A stretch of 35,353 bases of DNA from an uncultured Moraxella sp. GTDB taxonomy: Bacteria > Pseudomonadota > Gammaproteobacteria > Pseudomonadales > Moraxellaceae. Shown piece by piece: positions 17,375 to 26,835 of the stretch (its first letter is position 1; each line of letters starts with the position of its first letter). Where the stretch lies: contig NZ_CAMCBS010000020.1 of assembly GCF_945873075.1 (NCBI RefSeq), forward strand, positions 1 to 35,353, read 5' to 3'. Under the pieces are notes generated by a model, which was not told where the DNA came from, did no database searches, and was given only the letters and a program-made list of their open reading frames with translations. The position numbers and the translations under genes were made by a program.

Positions 17375-17794
17375 ATGCCCTATCTCAATCTCTTCCTATC
17401 CGCATTTTTGGCGGCCACCCTGTTGCCTGCACAGTCTGAAGCCATACTTTTGTATTTGCTTGGCGACTATCCTGCGTGGGCGTTGATTGGCGTGGCAAGT
17501 GTGGGTAATGTCTTGGGTTCTTGTGTGAATTTTTGGCTGGGGCGTAATGTCCATCGCTTTGCCCATCATCGATTTTTCCCGTTTAAACCCGAACAAATCA
17601 CCAAAGCCCAAGCACGCTATCATCGCTATGGCGTGTATTCCTTATTGCTTAGCTGGCTACCCATCATCGGTGACCCATTGACCTTGATTGCAGGGGTGAT
17701 GCGTGAGCGGTTTTGGCGATTTTTACTGCTCGTCAGTATTGCCAAAACCACTCGTTATATCGCACTGTATCTGATTTGGCTTGGTGTCATCTAG
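17375..17794 (+). CDS. yqaA: YqaA-family membrane protein
   Basis: This 139-residue inner-membrane protein belongs to the DedA/VTT-like YqaA family. It shows the early PAQSEAILLYLL segment, a glycine-rich turn GNVLGSCVNFWLGR, the re-entrant-type SWLPIIGDPLTLIAGVMRE and a final helix. Relatives are linked to membrane homeostasis or lipid transport, but the role of YqaA is not settled. The ATG at 17375 lacks a clear Shine-Dalgarno sequence, so translation may start close to the 5' end of the mRNA. It converges on thiC with only two bases between the stop codons. Confidence 0.85.
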   Translation: MPYLNLFLSAFLAATLLPAQSEAILLYLLGDYPAWALIGVASVGNVLGSCVNFWLGRNVHRFAHHRFFPFKPEQITKAQARYHRYGVYSLLLSWLPIIGDPLTLIAGVMRERFWRFLLLVSIAKTTRYIALYLIWLGVI

Positions 17795-17796
17795 CC

Positions 17797-19761
<1,965 letters not shown>

Positions 19762-19816
19762 TCAAAAATCTTATGATGAATAAAGACAACCATCGGCAGA
19801 TGATTAAGATTTTGAA

Positions 19817-19902
19817 AACTTGATTCCTACGACAGTACGAACTGTATCAGGTTCAACGGATTGCTTGCGCTCTCAGCCATATCGATGGCACTCCGTCAAG
19901 TT
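19817..19902 (-). promoter_or_regulatory. TPP riboswitch upstream of thiC
   Basis: Read on the minus strand, the P1 stem is AACTTGA with TCAAGTT. Between them are the conserved ACGGAGTGCC, GGCTGAGAG, GAACCTGAT and CGTAGGAATC elements of the THI box. Between the aptamer and thiC is an inverted repeat AAAATCTTA/TAAGATTTT (19765-19773 and 19805-19813) followed by a T-rich stretch, the likely expression platform. Thiamine pyrophosphate should switch thiC off. Confidence 0.95.
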
Positions 19903-19908
19903 GGATTT

Positions 19909-19917
19909 AGTATAACA
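19909..19917 (-). promoter_or_regulatory. thiC promoter (extended -10)
   Basis: TGTTATACT on the minus strand lies seven bases ahead of the TPP aptamer, with no clear -35. Together with the riboswitch and leader this accounts for most of the 313-base gap between thiC and dadA. The rest holds only the dadA ribosome-binding site. Confidence 0.55.
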
Positions 19918-20035
19918 TAAAATGGCGATGCAAACAGGGCTTTGGATAAATTTTCATCACTGCGGTTTTTTGCTTGTTGTTGTCATTTTTCCTTGTTATC
20001 ATATCAATGTTTTTGTGGTTCATCAGGACGATTTT

Positions 20036-21286
20036 ATGAAAGTTTTCGTGCTTGGCGGTGGCGTCATTGGCGTCACTTCTGCCTATTATCTTGCCAAACA
20101 GGGCGTGGATGTCACCGTCATCGAACGCCAAAGCGATGTCGCCGAAGAAACCAGCTTTGGCAATGCAGGTCAAATCTCCCCTGGCTACTCCACCCCTTGG
20201 GCTGCCCCTGGCATTCCGACCAAAGCCATCAAATGGCTATTCCAAAAGCATGCACCCTTTGCCATTCGTCCTGATGGCTCGTCGTTTCAAGCGCAGTGGA
20301 TGTGCCAAATGCTCGCCAACTGCAATGACAAATCCTACGCCACCAACAAAGCACGCATGGTGCGAGTCGCCGAATACAGCCGAGACTGCCTACAGCAGCT
20401 GCGAGCCGACACAGGCATCAGCTATGAGCATCGCACCGGTGGCACGCTACAGCTATTTCGCAAGCAAGCACAGCTAGACGCTGTCGGCAATGACATCGAG
20501 GTGCTCAAGGACTATGGCGTGGCGTACGAGCTACTCGACAAAGACGGCTTGGCAAAAGTCGAACCCGCTCTAGCTCGTGCCAAATCCGAACTCTTAGGCG
20601 GTCTGCGTCTGCCCAATGACGAAACAGGCGACTGCAATCTATTCACCAAAAACCTTGCCAAACTCACCGAAAACTTAGGCGTCAAATACCTATTTAACGC
20701 CACCATCGATAGCATCAGCACCGATGGCAGCCGCATCACAGGTGTCGTGGTCAATGGCGAGCCAATGATGGCAGATGCTTATGTGCTAGCGCTTGGTAGC
20801 TATTCTCGTGCGATGGCAAAGACACTCGGGCTATCCTTACCTGTCTATCCTGTCAAAGGCTATTCGCTCACCGTGCCGATCATCGATGCCGATCGTGCAC
20901 CTGTCTCAACCGTACTGGATGAGACTTATAAAATCGCCATCACCCGCTTTGATAATCGCATCCGTGTCGGCGGTATGGCTGAGCTGTCAGGCTTTAACTT
21001 GGGGCTAAACCAATCACGCCGTGAGACACTTGAGATGGTCTGCGATGATTTGTTTGGCGGTGGTGATTTGCCCAATGCCACATTCTGGACGGGGCTTCGC
21101 CCAATGACCCCCGATGGCACGCCAATCATCGGCAAAACCACGCTCAATAACCTGTATCTGAACACTGGTCATGGCACACTTGGCTGGACGATGTCATGTG
21201 GCTCAGGTAAGCTGATTAGCGACATCATCACCGAGCAGACGCCCGAGATTAGCCTAGAAGGGCTATCATTGGCACGCTATCAATGA
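20036..21286 (+). CDS. dadA: D-amino acid dehydrogenase DadA
   Basis: DadA is a membrane-associated FAD enzyme that oxidises D-amino acids, chiefly D-alanine, to keto acids and ammonia. The 416-residue protein starts with the dinucleotide fold [41 protein letters not shown] and the end [14 protein letters not shown] with [14 protein letters not shown] follow. The ATG at 20036 has AGGA seven bases before it. A longer in-frame start at 19922 would add a hydrophobic leader that hides the dinucleotide fold and overlaps the thiC promoter. It is followed by ridA, with no alanine racemase. Confidence 0.93.
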   Translation: MKVFVLGGGVIGVTSAYYLAKQGVDVTVIERQSDVAEETSFGNAGQISPGYSTPWAAPGIPTKAIKWLFQKHAPFAIRPDGSSFQAQWMCQMLANCNDKSYATNKARMVRVAEYSRDCLQQLRADTGISYEHRTGGTLQLFRKQAQLDAVGNDIEVLKDYGVAYELLDKDGLAKVEPALARAKSELLGGLRLPNDETGDCNLFTKNLAKLTENLGVKYLFNATIDSISTDGSRITGVVVNGEPMMADAYVLALGSYSRAMAKTLGLSLPVYPVKGYSLTVPIIDADRAPVSTVLDETYKIAITRFDNRIRVGGMAELSGFNLGLNQSRRETLEMVCDDLFGGGDLPNATFWTGLRPMTPDGTPIIGKTTLNNLYLNTGHGTLGWTMSCGSGKLISDIITEQTPEISLEGLSLARYQ

Positions 21287-21330
21287 TTGCTTAATTTATC
21301 AATAACTTCTCAACACACAAGGATATTTTT

Positions 21331-21684
21331 ATGACAAGCATCCAAAAATTTGACAGTAATGAAGTGCTCAGCGAAGTCGCCGTGCACAATGGCGTGGTGT
21401 ATCTGGCAGGTCAAGTGCCTGATGATGACAGCCTAGACATCCAAGGTCAGACCCGTCAAGTACTTGCCAATATCGATAAGGCGCTGGCACAAGCAGGCAC
21501 TGATAAGCATCATCTATTATCTGCTCAAGTATTCATCAAAAACCTAGCTGATTTTGAAGGCTTTAACAGCGAATGGAAAGCATGGGTGGCTGGTACGACA
21601 CCACCTGTGCGTGCCACCATCCAAGCGGATTTGGTCAATCCAAATTGGCTCGTTGAAGTGATGGTCATCGCTGCGGTGAAATAA
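21331..21684 (+). CDS. ridA: RidA-family enamine/imine deaminase
   Basis: RidA proteins hydrolyse reactive enamines and imines made by PLP enzymes and amino-acid oxidases. The 117-residue protein has the YjgF fold with VVYLAGQVPDD, the conserved RATIQADL arginine and the late Glu of LVEVMVIAAV. It has a Shine-Dalgarno sequence (AAGGA) and stands 44 bases after dadA. DadA produces imino acids, so the pairing makes chemical sense. The sequence resembles the RidA-like subgroups more than E. coli RidA. Confidence 0.85.
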   Translation: MTSIQKFDSNEVLSEVAVHNGVVYLAGQVPDDDSLDIQGQTRQVLANIDKALAQAGTDKHHLLSAQVFIKNLADFEGFNSEWKAWVAGTTPPVRATIQADLVNPNWLVEVMVIAAVK

Positions 21685-21700
21685 CCACCATCCCCGTACA

Positions 21701-21738
21701 AAATATCCGTGCATCAGATGATACACGGATATTTTTTT
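21701..21738 (+). terminator. Intrinsic terminator after dadA-ridA
   Basis: An 11-base perfect stem (AAATATCCGTG with CACGGATATTT) and 12-base loop run into seven T. It lies 17 bases after the ridA stop. On the minus strand it could also help end avtA transcription, though the T-run there is weak. Confidence 0.9.
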
Positions 21739-21781
21739 GGTCATTGGACTTAGTATTGGGCTTAGTTTTTAGATTTGGTCA

Positions 21782-23065
21782 TCACACGCCATCATACAGT
21801 CCGCGCACCACTTCACCAATGGTGGCGATGCCCTTGATGATGGTCTCATCATGTTGGGCGATGGATAAGCGGATACACTCTTTGGCGTGCGGATAATTGG
21901 TGGTATCTACCCCGACAAAGAAATGCTCAGACGGGATAATAAGCGTGCCTTGCTCTTTTAAAATCTGATACAGCACAGTCGTTGAAATCGGTAAATTCTC
22001 AAACCACACCCACAAGAAAATCGCCCCTTCTGGCTTATGAATCTTGACAGGATAACCATCAAACTCCGCTTGTAGTCGTGATACCGCAAGGCTTGCCTGC
22101 GTCTGATAAAATGGCGCAATCACTGTATCGGACAGCGTTTTGATACGGTCATCAGCAAATAACGGTGTCGCCACCGTCGCCCCAAAGCGCACCGGCGAGA
22201 GATTGACAATGGCATTCATATTGCTGATGGTCTTGATAATCGGCGCATCAGCGACGATGATGCCCGTGCGAGTGCCTGGCAAGCCCACCTTGGATAGGCT
22301 AAAGCACAGCACCGTATCACGATCCCACATCAGTGTAGTATCGGTATAGATGATATTGGGAAATGGCATCCCATAGGCATTATCGACGATCAGTGGTACG
22401 CCGTATTTTTTGGCGATGGCGGTGAGCCTTGCCATCTCATCATCGGTCAAGACATTGCCCGTTGGATTGGTTGGGCGAGAGCAACAGATCGCACCAATCT
22501 TGCCATTTTTTAATTCTTCTAAATTTTCTAAAGCATCAAAATCTACGCGATACTTAAAAAATCCTTCACGGTCTTCATGTGTCACCAGCTCAATATTTGG
22601 CGGTACAGCCACAAAATGCACGCCATCAATATGCACATCGGCATAGCCGACATATTCAGGTGCTAAGGGCAACAAAATTGCCTTATCCGTCCCATCATCA
22701 AACTGCCCTGCAAATAGGTTGAACAAATAAAAGAATGCATTTTGTGAGCCATTGGTCAAGGCGATATTGTCACTGGTCAGACCCCAGCCATAATGACGAT
22801 TAAAAAACTCAACCAAAGTATTGATAAACTTGGTATCGCCTTGTGGATTGGAATAATTACCTACGCTATCCAGCGCAAACGCATCTGCCACCACGCTCTC
22901 AAGCGTCTGTTGATACACCGCATTGAGCTCAGGAATGCTTGCAGGGTTACCACCGCCCAGCATATTGACTGGCTTATCGCTATTGAGCGCATTACCAAGA
23001 TCGTCCATCAACTGCAAGATGGCGCTGTCTTTAGTGAATTTTTGACCAAATTTTGAAAATTTCAT
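21782..23065 (-). CDS. avtA: Valine-pyruvate aminotransferase AvtA
   Basis: AvtA is a PLP enzyme that exchanges amino groups between alanine/pyruvate and valine/2-ketoisovalerate. The 427-residue protein begins MKFSKFGQKFTKDSAI and has GGGNPASIPEL and TNGSQNAFFYLFNLF. SRPTNPTGNVL and the PLP-lysine segment SLSKVGLPGTRTGI follow. The ATG at 23065 is chosen because all family features follow it; an in-frame start 43 codons upstream would overlap the preceding gene. It is the last gene of the operon with the phosphatase and decarboxylase, ten bases after the former. Confidence 0.88.
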   Translation of the reverse strand: MKFSKFGQKFTKDSAILQLMDDLGNALNSDKPVNMLGGGNPASIPELNAVYQQTLESVVADAFALDSVGNYSNPQGDTKFINTLVEFFNRHYGWGLTSDNIALTNGSQNAFFYLFNLFAGQFDDGTDKAILLPLAPEYVGYADVHIDGVHFVAVPPNIELVTHEDREGFFKYRVDFDALENLEELKNGKIGAICCSRPTNPTGNVLTDDEMARLTAIAKKYGVPLIVDNAYGMPFPNIIYTDTTLMWDRDTVLCFSLSKVGLPGTRTGIIVADAPIIKTISNMNAIVNLSPVRFGATVATPLFADDRIKTLSDTVIAPFYQTQASLAVSRLQAEFDGYPVKIHKPEGAIFLWVWFENLPISTTVLYQILKEQGTLIIPSEHFFVGVDTTNYPHAKECIRLSIAQHDETIIKGIATIGEVVRGLYDGV

Positions 23066-23075
23066 AATTGACTCA

Positions 23076-23750
23076 TTATTTAGAACTGATATTAGACTGC
23101 TTAGCAGATAAGTGCTCAAGCGATGCACGCACTTTGGCAACTGACTCTTCATCAAGCAGGCGATCGATATTTTTCCAGATGCTATGATAACCAAAATTAC
23201 CCTGCTGCATCTCTGCCTTAGCGTCAGCGATTGACCAACCTTGATAAATCACCCGATACATCGCCACCACTATGCCTGTGCGATCTGCACCATGATAACA
23301 ATGCACGAGCACCGCACCATCATCTTGAGCTTGACGAATGGTATATAGCACCTGCGCCAACTCATCAGGCTGGATTGACCACGTCAAAAGCGGCGTATTC
23401 ACCAAGCGTATCGCCGTGCCGTCAAAGGCGCGCTTATCATCATCTCGATCAAAGAAACGCAGATTGACAATGGTGCGTATGCCTGTACGCTCAAGTAGTG
23501 CCAAATCCTCTACTGTCAGCTGTTCACTGCGATATAGTTTGTCATCCACACGATAAAAGTTTGCCGATGCATCAATCAGCGTCGCCCAATGCGGCGGGTG
23601 CATCATAGGTGTACTATGTGTCGTTGCACACGCAGTCAGCACACTTGCCATGGCCATCATCAGTATCAGCTTTGGCGCGGTGCGTTTGGCTTGACTGCTA
23701 CGTTTATGACAAGCTGTATGTTTCACATGGAACAGTTTCACGTGAAACAT
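23076..23750 (-). CDS. Lipoprotein tyrosine/dual-specificity phosphatase
   Basis: This 224-residue protein has the Cys-x5-Arg phosphatase motif HCYHGADRTG (Cys151, Arg157) and a general-acid region around FFDRDDDKR. It therefore probably hydrolyses phosphotyrosine or a small phosphate ester. A basic leader and hydrophobic stretch end in the lipobox LTAC (Cys41), so it would be anchored on the periplasmic side. The leader is unusual: its first ten residues, MFHVKLFHVK, are encoded by two adjacent parS-like sequences. The start overlaps the upstream decarboxylase stop by one base (TGATG). A GTG one codon earlier is the alternative. Its substrate is unknown. Confidence 0.8.
   Translation of the reverse strand: MFHVKLFHVKHTACHKRSSQAKRTAPKLILMMAMASVLTACATTHSTPMMHPPHWATLIDASANFYRVDDKLYRSEQLTVEDLALLERTGIRTIVNLRFFDRDDDKRAFDGTAIRLVNTPLLTWSIQPDELAQVLYTIRQAQDDGAVLVHCYHGADRTGIVVAMYRVIYQGWSIADAKAEMQQGNFGYHSIWKNIDRLLDEESVAKVRASLEHLSAKQSNISSK
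23719..23734. other. parS-like site, degenerate member of a pair
   Basis: TGTTTCACATGGAACA matches the parS consensus at 14 of 16 bases. It abuts the stronger site at 23734, sharing one base, so the two form a tandem at the start of the phosphatase gene. Confidence 0.6.
23734..23749. other. parS-type ParB binding site at a gene start
   Basis: AGTTTCACGTGAAACA matches the parS consensus at 15 of 16 bases and contains the full 14-base palindrome. It covers codons 1-6 of the phosphatase gene, right at the junction with the decarboxylase. Confidence 0.85.
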
Positions 23751-24925
23751 CACTCAATGTATTTCACTTTGAGTGGTGGAAAGCCATTGAACTCCACCGA
23801 TGAATACGAGTTGGTATAAGCACCTGTGGTGAGCCAGTATAGCTTATCGCCGATTTCAAGGTTTTGTGGCAGTTTATAGGCGGCGTGTTCGTACATGATA
23901 TCAGTGCTATCACAGGTTGGGCCTGCTAGGATGACTGTGCCTTTTTCGGTGGCGGTTTCCATTTTTGGGGTATAGACAGGGTATTTGATGGCTTCGCCCA
24001 AAGTCTCAATCAAACCTTGAAATAAGCCGACATCGGTATATACCCAGCGTGTCAAATCGGTGCGTGATTTGCGACTAATCAGCACCACTTCCGAGACCAA
24101 CACCCCACTATCACCCACCATCGAGCGACCTGGCTCAAGAATAATCTCAGGCATCTCATCTTCGTCATAATCTTCAGATAAGTAGCGATGAATCTCTTCG
24201 GCATAGACCTTGACAGGGTTCACTTCGCTGATGTAGTTGGTTGGGAAACCACCACCCAAATTAATCATTTTTAGCTGAATATTTTCTTCGTATTTCATCC
24301 AGTCAAACATATATTTGACCTTGGCAAGTGCATCATCCCACGCAGCGACATCTTTTTGTTGGCTACCGACATGGAACGAAATACCATAAGGGATTAGACC
24401 TAAATTTTTGGCTTGTACCAATAGATCCACCGCCATATCAGGGTGGCAACCAAACTTACGAGACAATGGCCATTCGGCGGTATCCGCACCATGTACCAAG
24501 ATACGCACAAAGACTTTTGAGCCTGGGGCATTGTTAGCGATATTGATTAGATCTGCTTTAGAGTCTGTCGCATATAGCGTGATGCCTTTTTCGAAGGCAT
24601 ACTTAACATGATCGGCTTTTTTGATGGTGTTGCCATACGAGATACGATCAGGCGATACACCGCAGTCAAGCACACGATCAAGCTCATAGATAGATGCACA
24701 GTCGAAGTTTGAGCCCAGATCCGCCAGATATTTGACCACTTCTACCGCAGGACTGGCTTTCATCGCATAGTGAATCTTCGCCTTAGGAAATAGACTGACC
24801 ATCTCTTCATACTTGGTCTTGATACGGCTCAGATCCACGACCAGTAGTGGCGTTTCTTGCCCTTCGGCAGCTTGGGTGAATTTTTGCCATTGGGCTTGGT
24901 CAAAATATTGGTCAATCTTAATCAT
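23750..24925 (-). CDS. Type III PLP ornithine/lysine decarboxylase
   Basis: This 391-residue alanine-racemase-fold decarboxylase forms a polyamine such as putrescine from ornithine, or cadaverine from lysine. It has the PLP lysine in HYAMKASP (Lys56), the SFHVGSQ segment, GGGFP and EPGRSMVGDSG. The catalytic cysteine is in GPTCDSTD (Cys338), followed by GAYTNSYSS. The length is that of bacterial and eukaryotic-type ornithine decarboxylases rather than of large inducible ones. AGGA precedes the ATG. It is first in an operon with the phosphatase and avtA. Ornithine is the likely substrate, but lysine is possible. Confidence 0.9.
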   Translation of the reverse strand: MIKIDQYFDQAQWQKFTQAAEGQETPLLVVDLSRIKTKYEEMVSLFPKAKIHYAMKASPAVEVVKYLADLGSNFDCASIYELDRVLDCGVSPDRISYGNTIKKADHVKYAFEKGITLYATDSKADLINIANNAPGSKVFVRILVHGADTAEWPLSRKFGCHPDMAVDLLVQAKNLGLIPYGISFHVGSQQKDVAAWDDALAKVKYMFDWMKYEENIQLKMINLGGGFPTNYISEVNPVKVYAEEIHRYLSEDYDEDEMPEIILEPGRSMVGDSGVLVSEVVLISRKSRTDLTRWVYTDVGLFQGLIETLGEAIKYPVYTPKMETATEKGTVILAGPTCDSTDIMYEHAAYKLPQNLEIGDKLYWLTTGAYTNSYSSVEFNGFPPLKVKYIE

Positions 24926-25004
24926 CTTGTTTTTTTCCTATGCGATTATTTGGATGTGTGCAACACGACAAATCAGCGTAATTCACGCATTTTTTTACCC
25001 AGTT

Positions 25005-25013
25005 ATTATAACA
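25005..25013 (-). promoter_or_regulatory. Extended -10 promoter of the decarboxylase operon
   Basis: TGTTATAAT on the minus strand lies about 80 bases upstream of the decarboxylase start, without a good -35. The same nonamer recurs at 17311 and 17338. Confidence 0.55.
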
Positions 25014-25054
25014 AGCTTTTAGCAATTCAAGCTAGGATTTTGCACATTTTGATC

Positions 25055-25087
25055 AAACAAAATAAGCTTGTCATAGTAACAAGCTTA
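25055..25087 (-). terminator. Terminator of the DMT-family gene
   Basis: TAAGCTTGT and ACAAGCTTA form a nine-base stem. On the minus strand it is followed by a T-rich stretch. It starts 13 bases after the stop codon of the transporter gene. Confidence 0.65.
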
Positions 25088-25099
25088 CTGTTATCACCA

Positions 25100-25561
25100 T
25101 TAAATCCCTTGTCGATTTTCGGCATAAATCATCACCAAACCCCCAATGGCAATCAGTGCCAATCCTGCAAGCTTAATCGCATCAACTCTGCGTACTTCAA
25201 GACCCAACCAACCAAAATGCGCAAACATGGTGGCGAATAACATCTGTCCCAAAAACACCCAAAGCAGTGTATTCGCTGAGCCGATTTTTGGTGCAGCAAT
25301 AAACATAAATAAAATGTAAAAACTGCCGAGCAGACCAAATAACCACATCCACCAACTCGCTTGCGTCGGCATCGGTGGTCTTAGCGTGCCACTCATCACA
25401 AATGCAAGTAAAGCCGATGCAACCATACCACCCAAATACAAATAAAAAGTCGCCTGTATCTGGCTAGCATGTGTACTTTGACGAAAGGCATTAACCATTG
25501 CAAGTTGCAATGGAATAATTGCGCCACCAATTAAACTGATAAGGATATACGGCAGTTTCAC
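25100..25561 (-). CDS. DMT-family (YdcZ/DUF606-type) membrane protein
   Basis: This 153-residue protein has about five hydrophobic helices and the pattern of the small drug/metabolite transporters of the DUF606/YdcZ group: 'GGAIIPLQLAMVNAFR' at the start and 'LLGSFYILFMFIAAPKIG' in the middle. Members are half-size and probably pair. The substrate is unknown. The start codon is GTG (25561). It stands alone, with its own terminator. Confidence 0.8.
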   Translation of the reverse strand: MKLPYILISLIGGAIIPLQLAMVNAFRQSTHASQIQATFYLYLGGMVASALLAFVMSGTLRPPMPTQASWWMWLFGLLGSFYILFMFIAAPKIGSANTLLWVFLGQMLFATMFAHFGWLGLEVRRVDAIKLAGLALIAIGGLVMIYAENRQGI

Positions 25562-25673
25562 AATTACACACTCAATGTTATATCGTAATTACATCATAGT
25601 GCATCATCTGCTCGGCTGTCAATATCAATGACCATATCATCAGGTATTCAGCTTATCAACGAAAATCAGCGAC

Positions 25674-25700
25674 AAAAAAAGCCTGCCAATTCGGCAAGCT
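25674..25700 (-). terminator. Intrinsic terminator of the rlpA-like/FKBP operon
   Basis: On the minus strand AGCTTGCC pairs with GGCAGGCT (one G-U) over a five-base loop and is followed by seven T. It starts 27 bases after the FKBP stop codon. Confidence 0.85.
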
Positions 25701-25726
25701 CAATCAGTAGTCGATTATTATCACCA

Positions 25727-26101
25727 TCAGTCATCACGAGTGCGTACTTCTAAGAGCTCAATCTCAAAGTGTAGCGTCGAGTTCGGTGGGATTTTGCCCA
25801 CAGCTCGCTCACCATAAGCCAGATGCGCAGGGACAATCAGCTGTCTTTTGCCACCCACTTGCATCGGTGCGACAACCGCATCATCTGTGCTAAAGCCAAG
25901 CACACCCAAATCCCAGCCCTTAATCACACGCCCTGTGCCGATGACACACTCAAAGGCACGCCCACGACTGATGGATGAGTCAAATACTGTGCCATCATCA
26001 AGCTTGCCGGTATATTCGGTGACAATCAGCGCACCTTTGACAGCAGTTTTGCCTGTGCCGACGGTGATGTCAGTGACTGTAATGTCGTTTAAATCCGTCA
26101 T
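25727..26101 (-). CDS. FKBP-type peptidyl-prolyl isomerase
   Basis: This 124-residue single-domain protein catalyses proline cis-trans isomerisation and helps folding. Typical active-site residues appear in YTGKLDDGTVFDSS, the variant VIGTGRVIKGWDLGV and VPAHLAYGERAVGKIPPNSTL, ending HFEIELLEV. There is no signal peptide, so it should be cytoplasmic. Its ATG overlaps the stop codon of the RlpA-like gene by one base, so they are coupled although the first product is secreted. Confidence 0.9.
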   Translation of the reverse strand: MTDLNDITVTDITVGTGKTAVKGALIVTEYTGKLDDGTVFDSSISRGRAFECVIGTGRVIKGWDLGVLGFSTDDAVVAPMQVGGKRQLIVPAHLAYGERAVGKIPPNSTLHFEIELLEVRTRDD

Positions 26102-26586
26102 TATTCGGTCGCTGATACATTGGCTGCCAGACTAATGGTAGCCGTCTGATTGATAGTGACAGGCTCAATGGCAGCCAGTGCGGCAGCCACCTTTTCTTCA
26201 TTAAGCTTTTGTTGTGCTAGCGATGCAGTGTTCGATGCTTGTAGTGTCTCGCCTGATACTGGACGGATGCTTACCTGTGCACGGCCTTGGCTTAGTGGGG
26301 CGATTTTGGCAAATGCACCTTTTGATAAATCCAGTGCCACGCCGTATTTACTAAAGCCACCGGTATCATTGACACGGCAAACCACAGACTTGCCATTTTT
26401 GACATTGGTCACTTCAAGCAGTGTACCCATCTTATGGGTGTTACTGGCACAGGTCATGGCATTTTGGTTAAAACGCTCACCACTGGCAGTCTTACGACCA
26501 TGAAATTTATCGCCATAATAAGTGGCAACATTGGCAGATGCAGCTGTTGTAGCCATCACTGCAGCAATAAGTAATAATTTTTTCAT
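26101..26586 (-). CDS. RlpA-like double-psi beta-barrel protein
   Basis: The 161-residue protein has a signal peptide (MKKLLLIAAVMATTAASA). A double-psi beta-barrel follows, with ATYYGDKFHGRKTASGERF, MTCAS, VVCRVNDTGGFSKYG and ALDLSKGAFAKI. This matches the septal RlpA lytic-transglycosylase family, which cleaves peptidoglycan lacking stem peptides. It has no lipobox and no SPOR domain, so it is a minimal secreted version. The start at 26586 has AAGGA seven bases upstream. The -10 and -35 boxes lie at 26640-26668. Confidence 0.85.
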   Translation of the reverse strand: MKKLLLIAAVMATTAASANVATYYGDKFHGRKTASGERFNQNAMTCASNTHKMGTLLEVTNVKNGKSVVCRVNDTGGFSKYGVALDLSKGAFAKIAPLSQGRAQVSIRPVSGETLQASNTASLAQQKLNEEKVAAALAAIEPVTINQTATISLAANVSATE

Positions 26587-26639
26587 ACCTTGTTCCTTGG
26601 GCAAAACCCGCTGGTTGGGTGATTTAAATAATGGCGGTT

Positions 26640-26668
26640 ATCATAGCCAAATCCCATGGCGATTACAA
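26640..26668 (-). promoter_or_regulatory. Promoter of the RlpA-like/FKBP operon
   Basis: TTGTAA (26668-26663) and TATGAT (26645-26640) on the minus strand are 17 bases apart and lie about 55 bases upstream of the start codon. The remainder of the gap up to guaA holds only the guaA terminator. Confidence 0.6.
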
Positions 26669-26785
26669 GGGATTACATATTTCTTGACATTTTTATAACA
26701 ATTGCTATTTAATGTTGCTGGATTGTTGCTAAATCCATGCCATATCAAATAATGATAAAATACAAGAAAAACAGCGGGTTAAAAT

Positions 26786-26816
26786 AAAAATCGCCCAATT
26801 TTTTTGAGCGATTTTT
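26786..26816. terminator. Terminator after guaA
   Basis: AAAAATCGCCC and GAGCGATTTTT form an 11-base stem with one mismatch (or G-U on the minus strand), with T-rich flanks on both strands. It lies 20 bases after the guaA stop. Confidence 0.75.
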
Positions 26817-26835
26817 GATTTTATAAGTAAAATGA

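Noticed and set aside
19922-20035. Longer start of dadA giving a hydrophobic leader
   Set aside because: The extension runs through the thiC promoter on the other strand. The conserved FAD-binding start follows a good Shine-Dalgarno sequence at 20036.
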